Source: Paenibacillus sp. SC116
Lineage (GTDB): Bacteria > Bacillota > Bacilli > Paenibacillales > Paenibacillaceae
DNA length: 64,000 bases
Direction: 5' to 3'
Assembly (NCBI RefSeq): GCF_024733555.1
Contig: NZ_JANIOF010000001.1
Coordinates: 845,134-909,133 of the forward strand
The translations under genes were made by a program, and so were the position numbers. This document shows positions 16,489 through 24,374 of this stretch, one piece after another; positions within the stretch are counted from its first letter, which is position 1, and each line of letters begins with the position of its first letter. The notes below the pieces were generated by a model. That model saw nothing but the letters and a program-made list of their open reading frames with translations, ran no database searches and was not told where the DNA came from.

Positions 16489-16538
16489 GAAAAAGGGATT
16501 TGCATACTAGTCATGACTAATATGCAAATCCCTTTTTA
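16489..16538 (-). terminator. Strong rho-independent hairpin
   Basis: AAAAAGGGATTTGCATA pairs with TATGCAAATCCCTTTTT, with A/T runs on both sides. It ends the VTT-protein gene. Confidence 0.9.
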
Positions 16539-16560
16539 ATTCTGATTATATCTTAACGCC

Positions 16561-17157
16561 TTACTTCGTCTCACTGCTAACGTTAATTTGAGCTTTCTTT
16601 TTAGCGCGAAACTTACGAAATAGGAACCAGACCAATGCAATAACAAGGAAGAGTACGAAACTGATAAGTGTAAAATATTCATTAATTACATTTTCAGCTA
16701 ATGAACCATAAATATAAAACAGTATCCCTACAATATAAAACTTAGCTGCTCGTCCGATTGCTGCATAGCCCATCAATTTCCACAAGGGAAAGTTCGTACT
16801 ACCTGAAAGAATGGTAAAGATTTTAAAGGGAATGGGTGTAAAGGATCCTAGAAAAATAGCAGCTTCTCCATGTTTATTAAACATTTCAGATGCGGAATCG
16901 ACCCACTCTTTTTTGAGTATTTTGTTCAAAAATGATCGCCCTGCCACTTTCCCAATCCAGTATCCAATTGGCGAGCCCAATAAACATCCGATAAATCCAA
17001 CAGTAGCCAACCATAACGCATTGGAAGGGTCAACCATACTTAAAGATATTTGAGTAAAGAAAGCTGGTATCGGGAAAATAATAGCATCAATAAAAGAATG
17101 AAACATCATACCCCATATCCCAAAATCTTTTAGAAAGTTCAATATAGAATCTACCAT
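16561..17157 (-). CDS. VTT/DedA-family membrane protein (YqaA-like)
   Basis: A 198-residue integral membrane protein. The VTT-domain core is visible: a re-entrant FIDAIIFPIPAFF (about 22-34), GCLLGSPIGYWIGKVAGRSF (about 56-76), and FLGSFTPIPFKIFTILSG (about 102-119). A lipid-scramblase-like role is known for some family members; here it is only inferred. The tail is basic (RKFRAKKKAQ). It is monocistronic with a strong terminator. Confidence 0.82.
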   Translation of the reverse strand: MVDSILNFLKDFGIWGMMFHSFIDAIIFPIPAFFTQISLSMVDPSNALWLATVGFIGCLLGSPIGYWIGKVAGRSFLNKILKKEWVDSASEMFNKHGEAAIFLGSFTPIPFKIFTILSGSTNFPLWKLMGYAAIGRAAKFYIVGILFYIYGSLAENVINEYFTLISFVLFLVIALVWFLFRKFRAKKKAQINVSSETK

Positions 17158-17364
17158 TCAGTTGTTCCGCTCCTCATTTGTTGTGTCTATTCAATATATT
17201 CGTTGATTAATTGTTTCCGTAATTCCATCTACTCGGTCATCACTATTACTTCCCGCTTTATCATAATCAACGAAAATGAACAAACGCCGAAGAAAATCTG
17301 AATTAATTATTAAAATTTCCTGAAAGAAATCCTCATAACTTTTATCTTACCATAGATATGACGT

Positions 17365-17823
17365 TTAAATCTCTTCGACTACTTTAAGATTTTCAACTTT
17401 ATATTGGCTTCTTACTTTTTTTTCATGGGATGACAGTACAATATTCGTTGATGGTGTTCCGTATTTCATAGCTTCATCAATAAATCGCTCTAAACTTTCC
17501 ACAGAATGCGTAGCCACTTTTGCAATATAACTTATTTCTCCCGCTACGCGATAGCATTCCATTACATCAGGATGATTGTTGCAAAAATGAGACAGCGCTT
17601 TACAATCTTTTGATTCAAACAAAATGAGCGCCATGATGTTGCGATCTAATTTTTTCAAGGACACACTTGCGTGGTACCCTTCAATGGTATGATTATCTTC
17701 AAGCTTCCTTACTCGCTCAATAACAGCAGGTGATGATAAATGAACAATCTCCGCCAACTCTTTCATCGAAATTTTAGCGTTTTTCTGCAGCTCTTCTAGT
17801 ATTTTCTCATCTATTTTGTCCAA
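17365..17823 (-). CDS. Lrp/AsnC-family transcriptional regulator
   Basis: A 152-residue regulator with an N-terminal winged HTH (residues 1-60: MDKIDEKILEELQKNAKISM ... LSSPAVIERVRKLE) and a C-terminal RAM ligand-binding domain (ALILFESKDCKAL ... VMECYRVAGEISYIAKV). It probably senses an amino acid or related metabolite. The start is TTG at 17823. It is divergent from the PfpI-like gene across about 137 bases and may control it. Confidence 0.9.
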   Translation of the reverse strand: MDKIDEKILEELQKNAKISMKELAEIVHLSSPAVIERVRKLEDNHTIEGYHASVSLKKLDRNIMALILFESKDCKALSHFCNNHPDVMECYRVAGEISYIAKVATHSVESLERFIDEAMKYGTPSTNIVLSSHEKKVRSQYKVENLKVVEEI

Positions 17824-17960
17824 ATCTATCCCTGCCTTTCTTTATAAAGCATTTTAAGGTAATAACCACTGTAAGTAAAGTTACACGAAACATTAACCGT
17901 ATTCAACCCATGTGTTAAGCGGTTGTTATTATCTAAACTAAAGGCATAGGAGGCGATGAG

Positions 17961-18548
17961 ATGAAAAAAGTATTATTATTGTTGGCGGATGGCTTTGAAG
18001 CTGTAGAGGCAAGTGTGTTTACTGATGTGTTTGGTTGGAATAAGTGGGAAGGCGATGAATCTACAGAATTGATCACAGTCGGCTTACGCAAGCAAATAAA
18101 GAGTACTTGGAACTTTACGATTATAGCTGAACAAGTAGTTAGTGAAATCGATCTTGAGCATTTTGATGCACTAGCAATTCCTGGCGGGTTTGAGGAGGCT
18201 GGTTTTTATGATGACGCCTATGATGAAAGGTTTCTTGATGTGATTCGACATTTTGATGCTAACCAAAAACCAATCGCCTGTATTTGCGTAGCATCTCTAA
18301 CCTTAGGTAAAAGCGGAATCTTGCAAAATAGACGGGCTACAACCTACAGTCATCCATCAAGCCATAGAATAGATCAATTAAAATCATTCGGTGCAAATGT
18401 ACAGAACTCACCTATCGTTCAAGACGGTCATATTATCACTTCATCGAATCCAGCTACTGGCTTCGATGTTGCGTTTCTACTACTTGAATCATTAACTTCA
18501 GTAGAAAATACTAAACGTATTAAAGAATTAATGGGGTTTAATAATTGA
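17961..18548 (+). CDS. DJ-1/PfpI-family protein
   Basis: A 195-residue single-domain protein of the DJ-1/PfpI superfamily. It has Glu in LLADGFEAVEAS (residues 7-18), the GG loop (AIPGGFEEAGFYDD), and the nucleophile-elbow region CICVASLTLGKSG with Cys (about 113). These proteins include deglycase-like, chaperone and amidotransferase-like members; the activity here cannot be specified. GGAGGCGATGAG precedes the ATG. A divergent Lrp-type regulator lies upstream. Confidence 0.85.
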   Translation: MKKVLLLLADGFEAVEASVFTDVFGWNKWEGDESTELITVGLRKQIKSTWNFTIIAEQVVSEIDLEHFDALAIPGGFEEAGFYDDAYDERFLDVIRHFDANQKPIACICVASLTLGKSGILQNRRATTYSHPSSHRIDQLKSFGANVQNSPIVQDGHIITSSNPATGFDVAFLLLESLTSVENTKRIKELMGFNN

Positions 18549-18898
18549 AACAAAAATAGGGCTTATATTACTGAAAAGATAGTAGTATAAGCTCCTTTTA
18601 TCTGCTCTATTTGTGATCTTTCTTTAAAAATATAAGGACTCGTGGTCTATTTGAATTTGGGATATAGTTGTGTACACTGATACTAATAGTAGCTGATTAA
18701 TTGATTTCACACCTTCACAATCTACGATATACTCCACGATATGACGATAACAGACGTCTTTACTTTCATTGATCAACACAACTGAATCGCATCCGTATCA
18801 TTCATCATAATCACCCATTCTATCTTACTGTCAGACAAACTGTTTCCATCACCTCACTACTGAGACTACGCTAAGATTTCCATACATGTTAACCGATT
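18549..18898. other. Intergenic, possible decayed minus-strand ORF
   Basis: No intact gene. On the minus strand at about 18620-18830 two frames joined by a shift read IEWVIMMNDTDAIQ and then VVLINESKDVCYRHIVEYIV ... EGVKSINQLLL. This may be a decayed short gene. The evidence is weak and there is no start site. Confidence 0.3.
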
Positions 18899-18943
18899 TG
18901 TGAAACACTATGCGTAGCTTGAGTTTGGAAGAAAATTATTTAA
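18899..18943 (+). pseudogene. Relic of a fifth chitin-binding LPMO gene (last 14 codons)
   Basis: This segment aligns without gaps with the last codons of the third LPMO gene. It reads CETLCVA-stop-VWKKII-stop against GETPGTAAVWKKL-stop. It is followed at 18961 by a terminator hairpin of the same family as those after the intact LPMO genes. The remainder of the gene is absent. It is probably the 3' end of a deleted fifth tandem copy. Confidence 0.65.
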
Positions 18944-18960
18944 TACGTAAGACAACACAC

Positions 18961-18998
18961 AAACAACCTTGCTCTTTTTCCAAGGGCAAGGTTGTTTA
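18961..18998 (+). terminator. Orphan terminator of the LPMO family type
   Basis: AACAACCTTGC pairs with GGCAAGGTTGTT, with TTTATT after it. It is almost identical in stem to the hairpins at 24057-24090 and 25318-25354, but no intact gene precedes it. Confidence 0.8.
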
Positions 18999-19094
18999 TT
19001 GAGGGCTTAGTCACACTTTACTAAATATGAACTAGTAAACTACATCTTTTTCAGATTAAATTTATTATCAGATAAAATTTTTTATAAATAAGAG

Positions 19095-19308
19095 TTCACA
19101 ACTCTATTTCTTTGATCTATAATAAGATCACTTATGAAGGGGGGTGAGTATGAACATAGTCCGCTACTAACATATATGGAGGTGTGCACACTAGCAAATA
19201 ACGATAACGTTCATAGCATGATTGCTTCCTCTTGCAAGAGAGTTGATAGCAATAACTGCTCTGAATCTAATCCAATTATCACAAAACCCTATTAGGAGGA
19301 ATAATAAT
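19095..19308 (+). promoter_or_regulatory. Promoter and long leader of LPMO gene 1
   Basis: -35 TTCACA (19095-19100), 17-base spacer, -10 TATAAT (19118-19123). The -35 lies in the inverted repeat AGAGTTCACAACTCT. The predicted RNA start is near 19130, giving a leader of about 180 bases. The leader has two Shine-Dalgarno-like elements, GAAGGGGGG at about 19136 and GGAGGTG at 19178-19184. The real ribosome binding site, TAGGAGGAATAA, lies just before the ATG. Confidence 0.7.
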
Positions 19309-20358
19309 ATGATACAAACACGTACTTTGTTAAATCCTTTCAAAAATGTCCCTTTCCTTGCAGCATTCGCAATGACATTGCTGCTCGCTATCGTTTCTCT
19401 CGTTTTCGCACAACAAGCTTCTGCTCACGGTTATATCGAAGCTCCACAAAGCCGTTCCTACAAATGTAAATTAACGACCAACATTAACTGCGGCGCAGCA
19501 CAATACAATCCACACGACCAAGAAGGCCTTAAAGGTTTCCCAGCGGCTGGACCTGCTGACGGTCAAATTGCTGCTGCTGGCAAAGCTTCTTACGCTGCGC
19601 TAAATGAGCAATCCCCTACTCGTTGGGATAAAGTTACGTTGAATGGCGGACCTAACACATTCACATGGCACTTAACTGCTAACCATGTTACAACAGACTG
19701 GAAATACTACATCACGAAACCAGGCTGGGATCCTAGCCAACCATTGAAACGTTCTGATCTTGAATTGTTCTGTTCTTACTACGATGGCGGTGCTAAACCA
19801 CCACAAAAAGTTTCCCATTCCTGCAACGTTCCTACTGACCGCTCTGGCTACCACCTCATCCTTGGAACATGGGATGTTCATGATACAGCTAATGCCTTCT
19901 ACCAAGTTATCGACGTTAACCTAGTTAACAACGGTTCTGGCCCACAATTACCATCCGTTCCTGGCAACATCACTTCTATTGTTCAATCTCTTAACAGCAT
20001 CACATTGAACTGGTCTGCTTCCAATGCATCTGCTGGTATCAGCTACTATGAAGTTTTCCGCAATGGTGCACTTGTAGGTTCCCCTACTTCACCTTCATTT
20101 GTAGACACTGGCTTGCAAGCTAACACTTCTTACACATACACAATTAAAGCTGTAGACAATTCTGGTAATAAATCTGCTGCTTCCGCACCTGCTTCATTCA
20201 CAACGAATAATGGTGGTGGCACAACTGCTCCAGCATGGAGCACGACTCAAGTTTATCTTGGTGGCGCTAAAGTAAGCTATAACGGAGCTATTTATGAAGC
20301 TCGCTGGTGGACTCAAGGCGAAACTCCGGGCGTAGCAGCAGTTTGGAAACAACTCTAA
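19309..20358 (+). CDS. Secreted AA10 LPMO, chitin-binding, with FnIII and CBM5/12 (copy 1)
   Basis: A 349-residue protein. The signal peptide ends at ASA-39, so mature His40 forms the copper brace with His126 (TANHVTTDW). The AA10 (chitin-binding type 4) domain spans 40-205 and includes Phe197 at the axial position. A fibronectin III domain spans about 216-298, and a C-terminal CBM5/12 chitin-binding module about 306-349 (APAWSTTQVYLGG ... WWTQGETPG). It should oxidatively cleave crystalline chitin outside the cell. I start at ATG 19309, because TAGGAGGAATAATA precedes it and the protein then begins like its paralogues; the frame is open further upstream but unsupported. The same architecture is known for a chitin-degrading virulence factor of Paenibacillus larvae. 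Confidence 0.93.
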   Translation: MIQTRTLLNPFKNVPFLAAFAMTLLLAIVSLVFAQQASAHGYIEAPQSRSYKCKLTTNINCGAAQYNPHDQEGLKGFPAAGPADGQIAAAGKASYAALNEQSPTRWDKVTLNGGPNTFTWHLTANHVTTDWKYYITKPGWDPSQPLKRSDLELFCSYYDGGAKPPQKVSHSCNVPTDRSGYHLILGTWDVHDTANAFYQVIDVNLVNNGSGPQLPSVPGNITSIVQSLNSITLNWSASNASAGISYYEVFRNGALVGSPTSPSFVDTGLQANTSYTYTIKAVDNSGNKSAASAPASFTTNNGGGTTAPAWSTTQVYLGGAKVSYNGAIYEARWWTQGETPGVAAVWKQL

Positions 20359-20379
20359 TAAACTATTTCTAACCAGACA

Positions 20380-20416
20380 CAGCCTTGCTCCTTTTTTACG
20401 GAGCAAGGCTGTTTTA
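20380..20416 (+). terminator. Terminator after LPMO gene 1
   Basis: CAGCCTTGCTCC pairs with GGAGCAAGGCTG, followed by TTTT. Confidence 0.9.
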
Positions 20417-20520
20417 TGACTACTCAACTTTTATAGATGTACAAGCATATCTGTTACTTTTGTTTATTAAACTATAGTAGCGTAATTGTCTACGAATAAG
20501 AGTAAAGGAGTGTTGTTTAC

Positions 20521-21000
20521 ATGGATGCATTGGATTTAATCATTTTAAACCTTGAAGAAGTTAGACGTAGAAGTATAAGAGTATGGAAAGCTATCCCCCG
20601 TGAAATGCTGCATTGGAAACCTGATGAAGAAGCGCTTACTTGTGCTGAAATGATTAGACATTTATTACAAGCTGAGTTTCTGTATCAGCATGTCCTTATA
20701 GGGAGAGGCGGTAAGTCACTCTCCGATTTGTACAACCCCTTTGCATCGAAAACATTCATATCTGTAGATGATGAACTCGAATTTTCACAGCCTTATCGGG
20801 AGAAATTCCTCGCATATGTAAAAACAATTCATACAGATGACTTAGAAAAAATACAAATCGACCTCTATGATTTAGGTGGTTTTATTAGACCACTTGGGGA
20901 TATGCTATTACGCATTGCTTACCACGAATCGGTTCACACAGGTCAGTTGTTAGATTACATGAGAACGATGGGAATTGACCGCCCTAAAATATGGGACTAA
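20521..21000 (+). CDS. DinB-family four-helix protein
   Basis: This 159-residue protein is of DinB/YfiT type. It has the usual three metal-binding His positions: EMIRHLLQAEF (about residue 46), and AYHESVHTGQLLDYMR near the end (about 138 and 142). WKAIPREMLHWKPDEEA near the start is characteristic. Some members are metal-dependent thiol transferases; the role here is unknown. AAAGGAGTG precedes the ATG. It is the only non-LPMO gene inside the LPMO array and has its own terminator. Confidence 0.88.
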   Translation: MDALDLIILNLEEVRRRSIRVWKAIPREMLHWKPDEEALTCAEMIRHLLQAEFLYQHVLIGRGGKSLSDLYNPFASKTFISVDDELEFSQPYREKFLAYVKTIHTDDLEKIQIDLYDLGGFIRPLGDMLLRIAYHESVHTGQLLDYMRTMGIDRPKIWD

Positions 21001-21007
21001 TCGTTTT

Positions 21008-21041
21008 GAAAAAGACTTTAACTTTGTTAAAGTCTTTTTTT
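21008..21041 (+). terminator. Terminator after DinB-family gene
   Basis: AAAGACTTTAAC pairs with GTTAAAGTCTTT, followed by a run of T. Confidence 0.93.
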
Positions 21042-21263
21042 ATTCAACTAGAAAGCAGATCAGAATTCACGACATATACATCTTCCCCCTCAAACTCCTA
21101 CTTAATCCCACTTAAAATAGTGTAGATCCATTTCTTCAGAAAGTCCTTATGTGATTGAAGGTGTGCGCGATTTACCAAGTAACGCAGCACTCTCACGTTC
21201 ATGCCTTTAGCAAACCTTTATATTATTTTTACATAAACTTTATTGTTTTCTAGAAAAATCAAG

Positions 21264-21509
21264 TTTACAATTACAAGTGTAATATATAAGTGATTGGAAA
21301 GATAGTTTGATGGAATGGAGCAAAACTTTCGCAAAACCATCATGAAAGGAGGTGAACGTTATCAGGGGCTTCTAGCGATGAAGGAGGTGTCTTGGAGCAA
21401 CTGACCTAGTTATTGCACGCTTCAGCATCATCTGCAACAAAGATGAGCGGTAGCAACATAAGCAAGTTTGAAATTTGCTTACGATACCCAGGTTAGGAGG
21501 AATATTAAT
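21264..21509 (+). promoter_or_regulatory. Promoter and long leader of LPMO gene 2
   Basis: A candidate -35 TTTACA (21264-21269) and -10 TATAAG (21285-21290) have only a 15-base spacer, so this promoter is less certain than those of the paralogues. The leader carries AAAGGAGGTGA (21345-21355) and AAGGAGGTGT (21381-21390), 35 bases apart, well upstream of the real ribosome binding site (TTAGGAGGAATATTA). The stretch before the promoter (21042-21263) holds no gene. Confidence 0.55.
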
Positions 21510-22562
21510 ATGATAAACACTCGTGCTTTGTTACATCCTTTTAAAAACATCCCTTTCTTTGCAGCATTCGCGATGACACTGCTGTTGGCTCTCATTTCAC
21601 TCGTTTTTGCTGAACAAGCTTCAGCGCATGGTTACATTGAATTTCCGCAGAGCCGCTCCTACAAATGTAACTTAACGACAAACGTTAACTGCGGCGCCAT
21701 ACAATTCGCTCCACACGACCTTGAAGGGATAAAGGGATTTCCAGCAGCTGGTCCAGCTGATGGACAAATTGCTGGTGCGGGTAGGAATCTTTACAACGCA
21801 CTTAACGAGCAATCGGCTACTCGTTGGGATAAAGTAACCCTGAATGGCGGACAGAACACATTCAAATGGAATATAATTATTTCCCATGCAGCAACGGACT
21901 GGAAATACTATATTACAAAAAAGAATTGGGATTCGAATCAACCGTTGAAACGTTCTGATCTTGAATTGTTCTGTACGTACACGGCTGGCGGCGCTAGACC
22001 ATCTCAAAAAGTTTCCCATACATGTGACGTTCCTACTGATCGCTCCGGTTATCATGTCATCCTTGGTACATGGGATGTACATGATACAAATAGCGCTTAC
22101 TACCAGGTCATCGACGTTAATTTGATTAACGATGGTTCTGGTCCTCAGCTACCGTCCATTCCTGGCAACATCACTACTATCGTTCAAACCCTTAACAGCA
22201 TTACATTGAACTGGTCTGCTTCCCATGCATCTGCTGGCATCAGCTACTATGAAGTATTCCGCAATGGCGCACTTGTAGGCTCTCCTGCTCAATCAACTTT
22301 TGTAGACACAGGCTTGCAAGCTGGGACATCTTACACATACACCATTAAAGCAGTAGACAATTCCGCTAACAAATCAACTTCTTCCTCTCCTGTAACGTTC
22401 ACCACAAATAACGGTGGAGGCACGATTGCTCCAGCATGGAGTGCGGCTCAAGTATACCTTGGAGGCAACAAAGTTTCTTACAATGGTGCTAACTACGAGG
22501 CTCAATGGTGGACACGAGGTGAAACCCCTGGTACAGCTGTAGTTTGGAAAAAAATCAGCTGA
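21510..22562 (+). CDS. Secreted AA10 LPMO with FnIII and CBM5/12 (copy 2)
   Basis: A 350-residue paralogue with the same layout: signal peptide to residue 39, mature His40, second copper His126 (IISHAATDW), AA10 domain to about 205, FnIII about 216-300 and CBM5/12 about 307-350. It is the most diverged of the three full-length copies: FKWNIIISHAA where the others have FTW-LTANH, and LIND in place of LVNN at the end of the catalytic domain. The start is ATG 21510 after TTAGGAGGAATATTA. Divergence around the copper site suggests a somewhat different substrate face, which is inference. Confidence 0.92.
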   Translation: MINTRALLHPFKNIPFFAAFAMTLLLALISLVFAEQASAHGYIEFPQSRSYKCNLTTNVNCGAIQFAPHDLEGIKGFPAAGPADGQIAGAGRNLYNALNEQSATRWDKVTLNGGQNTFKWNIIISHAATDWKYYITKKNWDSNQPLKRSDLELFCTYTAGGARPSQKVSHTCDVPTDRSGYHVILGTWDVHDTNSAYYQVIDVNLINDGSGPQLPSIPGNITTIVQTLNSITLNWSASHASAGISYYEVFRNGALVGSPAQSTFVDTGLQAGTSYTYTIKAVDNSANKSTSSSPVTFTTNNGGGTIAPAWSAAQVYLGGNKVSYNGANYEAQWWTRGETPGTAVVWKKIS

Positions 22563-22580
22563 TAGGCAAAATACATGACA

Positions 22581-22618
22581 AATACCCTTGCTCCTTTTTC
22601 TCCGGGCAAGGGTATTTT
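22581..22618 (+). terminator. Terminator after LPMO gene 2
   Basis: AATACCCTTGC pairs with GCAAGGGTATT, followed by TTAT. Confidence 0.85.
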
Positions 22619-22765
22619 ATGTTGAAATGAGTCTATTCTATTGGAAATTGGACAACTACTTGCCATATAGGTTTCTCTTTTTTTGAATACTTATAATAAT
22701 ACTACGTCTCATCTATCAAACAAAGATTAGATTTATTCTTAGATAAAATTTTTTACAACAAAGAG

Positions 22766-22982
22766 TTCACAACTCTATTTCCATGATTTATAATAAAGTC
22801 ATTGTGAGAGGAGGTGAACTTTACCAGTTAGTTACTTGTGTGAGGGAGGTGTCTAGACAGAATTGTAACCGATAACATTCATGCAATGCTTATGCTTCAT
22901 CTCTTATAAAGGATGTTAATTCAATAAGCACATTAAGCTTTGAATGCACTTATCCCAAATTCATGTCAGGAGGAATCATAAT
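22766..22982 (+). promoter_or_regulatory. Promoter and long leader of LPMO gene 3
   Basis: -35 TTCACA (22766-22771), 17-base spacer, -10 TATAAT (22789-22794). The inverted repeat AGAGTTCACAACTCT is identical to that of gene 1. The first Shine-Dalgarno-like element AGAGGAGGTGA begins at 22807, only about six bases after the predicted RNA start. The second, GAGGGAGGTGT, is at 22842-22852. The true ribosome binding site is TCAGGAGGAATC. Confidence 0.7.
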
Positions 22983-24035
22983 ATGTTACAAACACGTACA
23001 TTGTTAAATCCTTTTAAAAACGTCCCTTTCCTTGCAGCATTTGCAATGACACTGCTATTGGCTCTTATTTCTGTTGTGTTTGCTGAGAAAGCTTCTGCAC
23101 ACGGTTACATTGAGTCGCCACAAAGCCGTGTCGTAAAGTGTAATAAACTTATTAACCTTAACTGTGGAGCTGCACAATACAATCCAAATGATCTTGAAGG
23201 TCCTAAAGGCTTCCCTGCAGCTGGTCCTGCTGATGGTCAAATTACTAGCGCAGGTAGAGGTACATATAGCGCGCTAAATGAGCAAACAGCAACGCGTTGG
23301 GATAAAACAACACTAAGTGGCGGTCCAAACACATTCACATGGTTCCTAACTGCTAATCATGCTACTACTGACTGGAAATATTACATCACGAAACCTAACT
23401 GGGATCCGAACCAGCCTTTGAAACGTTCTGATCTTGAACTATTCTGTACTTATACAGATGGCGGTGCAAAACCACCTAAAACTGTATCTCATACATGTAA
23501 CGTCCCTACTGACCGCTCTGGCTACCACCTCATCCTTGGAACATGGGATGTTCATGATACTACAAATGCATTCTACCAAGTCATTGACGTTAACCTAGTT
23601 AACAATGGTTCTGGCCCACAACTTCCATCCGTTCCTGGCAACATCACATCTATCGTGCAAACGCTTAACAGCATCACATTGAATTGGTCTGCTTCCAATG
23701 CATCTGCTGGCATTAGCTATTATGAAGTATTCCGTAATGGTACACTTGTAGGCTCTCCTACTTCACCTTCATTCGTAGACACAGGCTTGCAAGCTAATAC
23801 GTCCTACACATACACAATTAAAGCAGTAGACAATTCCGGCAACAAATCAGCTGCTTCGGCAGGCGCTTCTTTCACAACATTAACTAACGGTGGCGGTACA
23901 ACTGCTCCAGCATGGAGTGCAGCTCAAGTCTATCTTGGTGGCAGCAAAGTATCTTACAACGGCTCTGTTTATGAAGCACAATGGTGGACACAAGGTGAAA
24001 CACCTGGTACAGCTGCAGTGTGGAAAAAGCTATAA
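22983..24035 (+). CDS. Secreted AA10 LPMO with FnIII and CBM5/12 (copy 3)
   Basis: A 350-residue paralogue: signal peptide to residue 39 (EKASA), mature His40, second copper ligand in TANHATTDW, AA10 domain, FnIII and CBM5/12 (YLGGSKVSYNG ... WWTQGETPGTAAVW). Its FnIII and linker are nearly identical to those of copy 1 (LPSVPGNITSIVQ, SPTSPSFVDTGLQANTS), while the start of the catalytic domain differs more (ESPQSRVVKCNKLI against EAPQSRSYKC). This suggests recent gene conversion or recombination within the array. The start is ATG 22983 after CAGGAGGAATC. Confidence 0.93.
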   Translation: MLQTRTLLNPFKNVPFLAAFAMTLLLALISVVFAEKASAHGYIESPQSRVVKCNKLINLNCGAAQYNPNDLEGPKGFPAAGPADGQITSAGRGTYSALNEQTATRWDKTTLSGGPNTFTWFLTANHATTDWKYYITKPNWDPNQPLKRSDLELFCTYTDGGAKPPKTVSHTCNVPTDRSGYHLILGTWDVHDTTNAFYQVIDVNLVNNGSGPQLPSVPGNITSIVQTLNSITLNWSASNASAGISYYEVFRNGTLVGSPTSPSFVDTGLQANTSYTYTIKAVDNSGNKSAASAGASFTTLTNGGGTTAPAWSAAQVYLGGSKVSYNGSVYEAQWWTQGETPGTAAVWKKL

Positions 24036-24056
24036 TCTAAGTTAATAGGATAGCCA

Positions 24057-24090
24057 AACAACCTTGCCCTTTTCTATGGGCAAGGTTGTT
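24057..24090 (+). terminator. Terminator after LPMO gene 3
   Basis: AACAACCTTGCCC pairs exactly with GGGCAAGGTTGTT. Confidence 0.88.
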
Positions 24091-24173
24091 ATTATTAGTT
24101 TACGTTATCCAATCGACTGACAGACTAATGAGACGTTCAAATCTATGAATCTAAAAATTTATATAAATGGAAG

Positions 24174-24374
24174 TTTCCAACTCCAATTCTATGATCTATA
24201 ATAGAACTACTTAGGAAGGGAGGTGCATGATTAACTTCTATGTGAAGGAGGTGCCGCAGTAAACTGAAAGCGATTACAATCAATCTCTTTAACGCAGCTA
24301 CATTACTCACAGGATGATATTAGCTGCTTACCCCGCAATTCATTACCCAAAACCATTTTAGGAGGAATTATAAT
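24174..24374 (+). promoter_or_regulatory. Promoter and long leader of LPMO gene 4
   Basis: -35 TTTCCA (24174-24179), 17-base spacer, -10 TATAAT (24197-24202). The inverted repeat is diverged (GGAAGTTTCCAACTCC). The leader carries GAAGGGAGGTG (24215-24225) near the predicted RNA 5' end and GAAGGAGGTG (24244-24253). The true ribosome binding site is TTAGGAGGAATTA. Confidence 0.68.

Noticed and set aside
18620..18830. Decayed minus-strand gene with two joined frames
   Set aside because: Coding-like in part, but it needs a frameshift, has no start and no recognised family; mentioned only in the gap description.
19181..19297. GTG-started ORF in the LPMO gene 1 leader running to its ribosome binding site
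   Set aside because: The equivalent frames in the other three leaders stop after 3 to 8 codons, so the peptide is not conserved.
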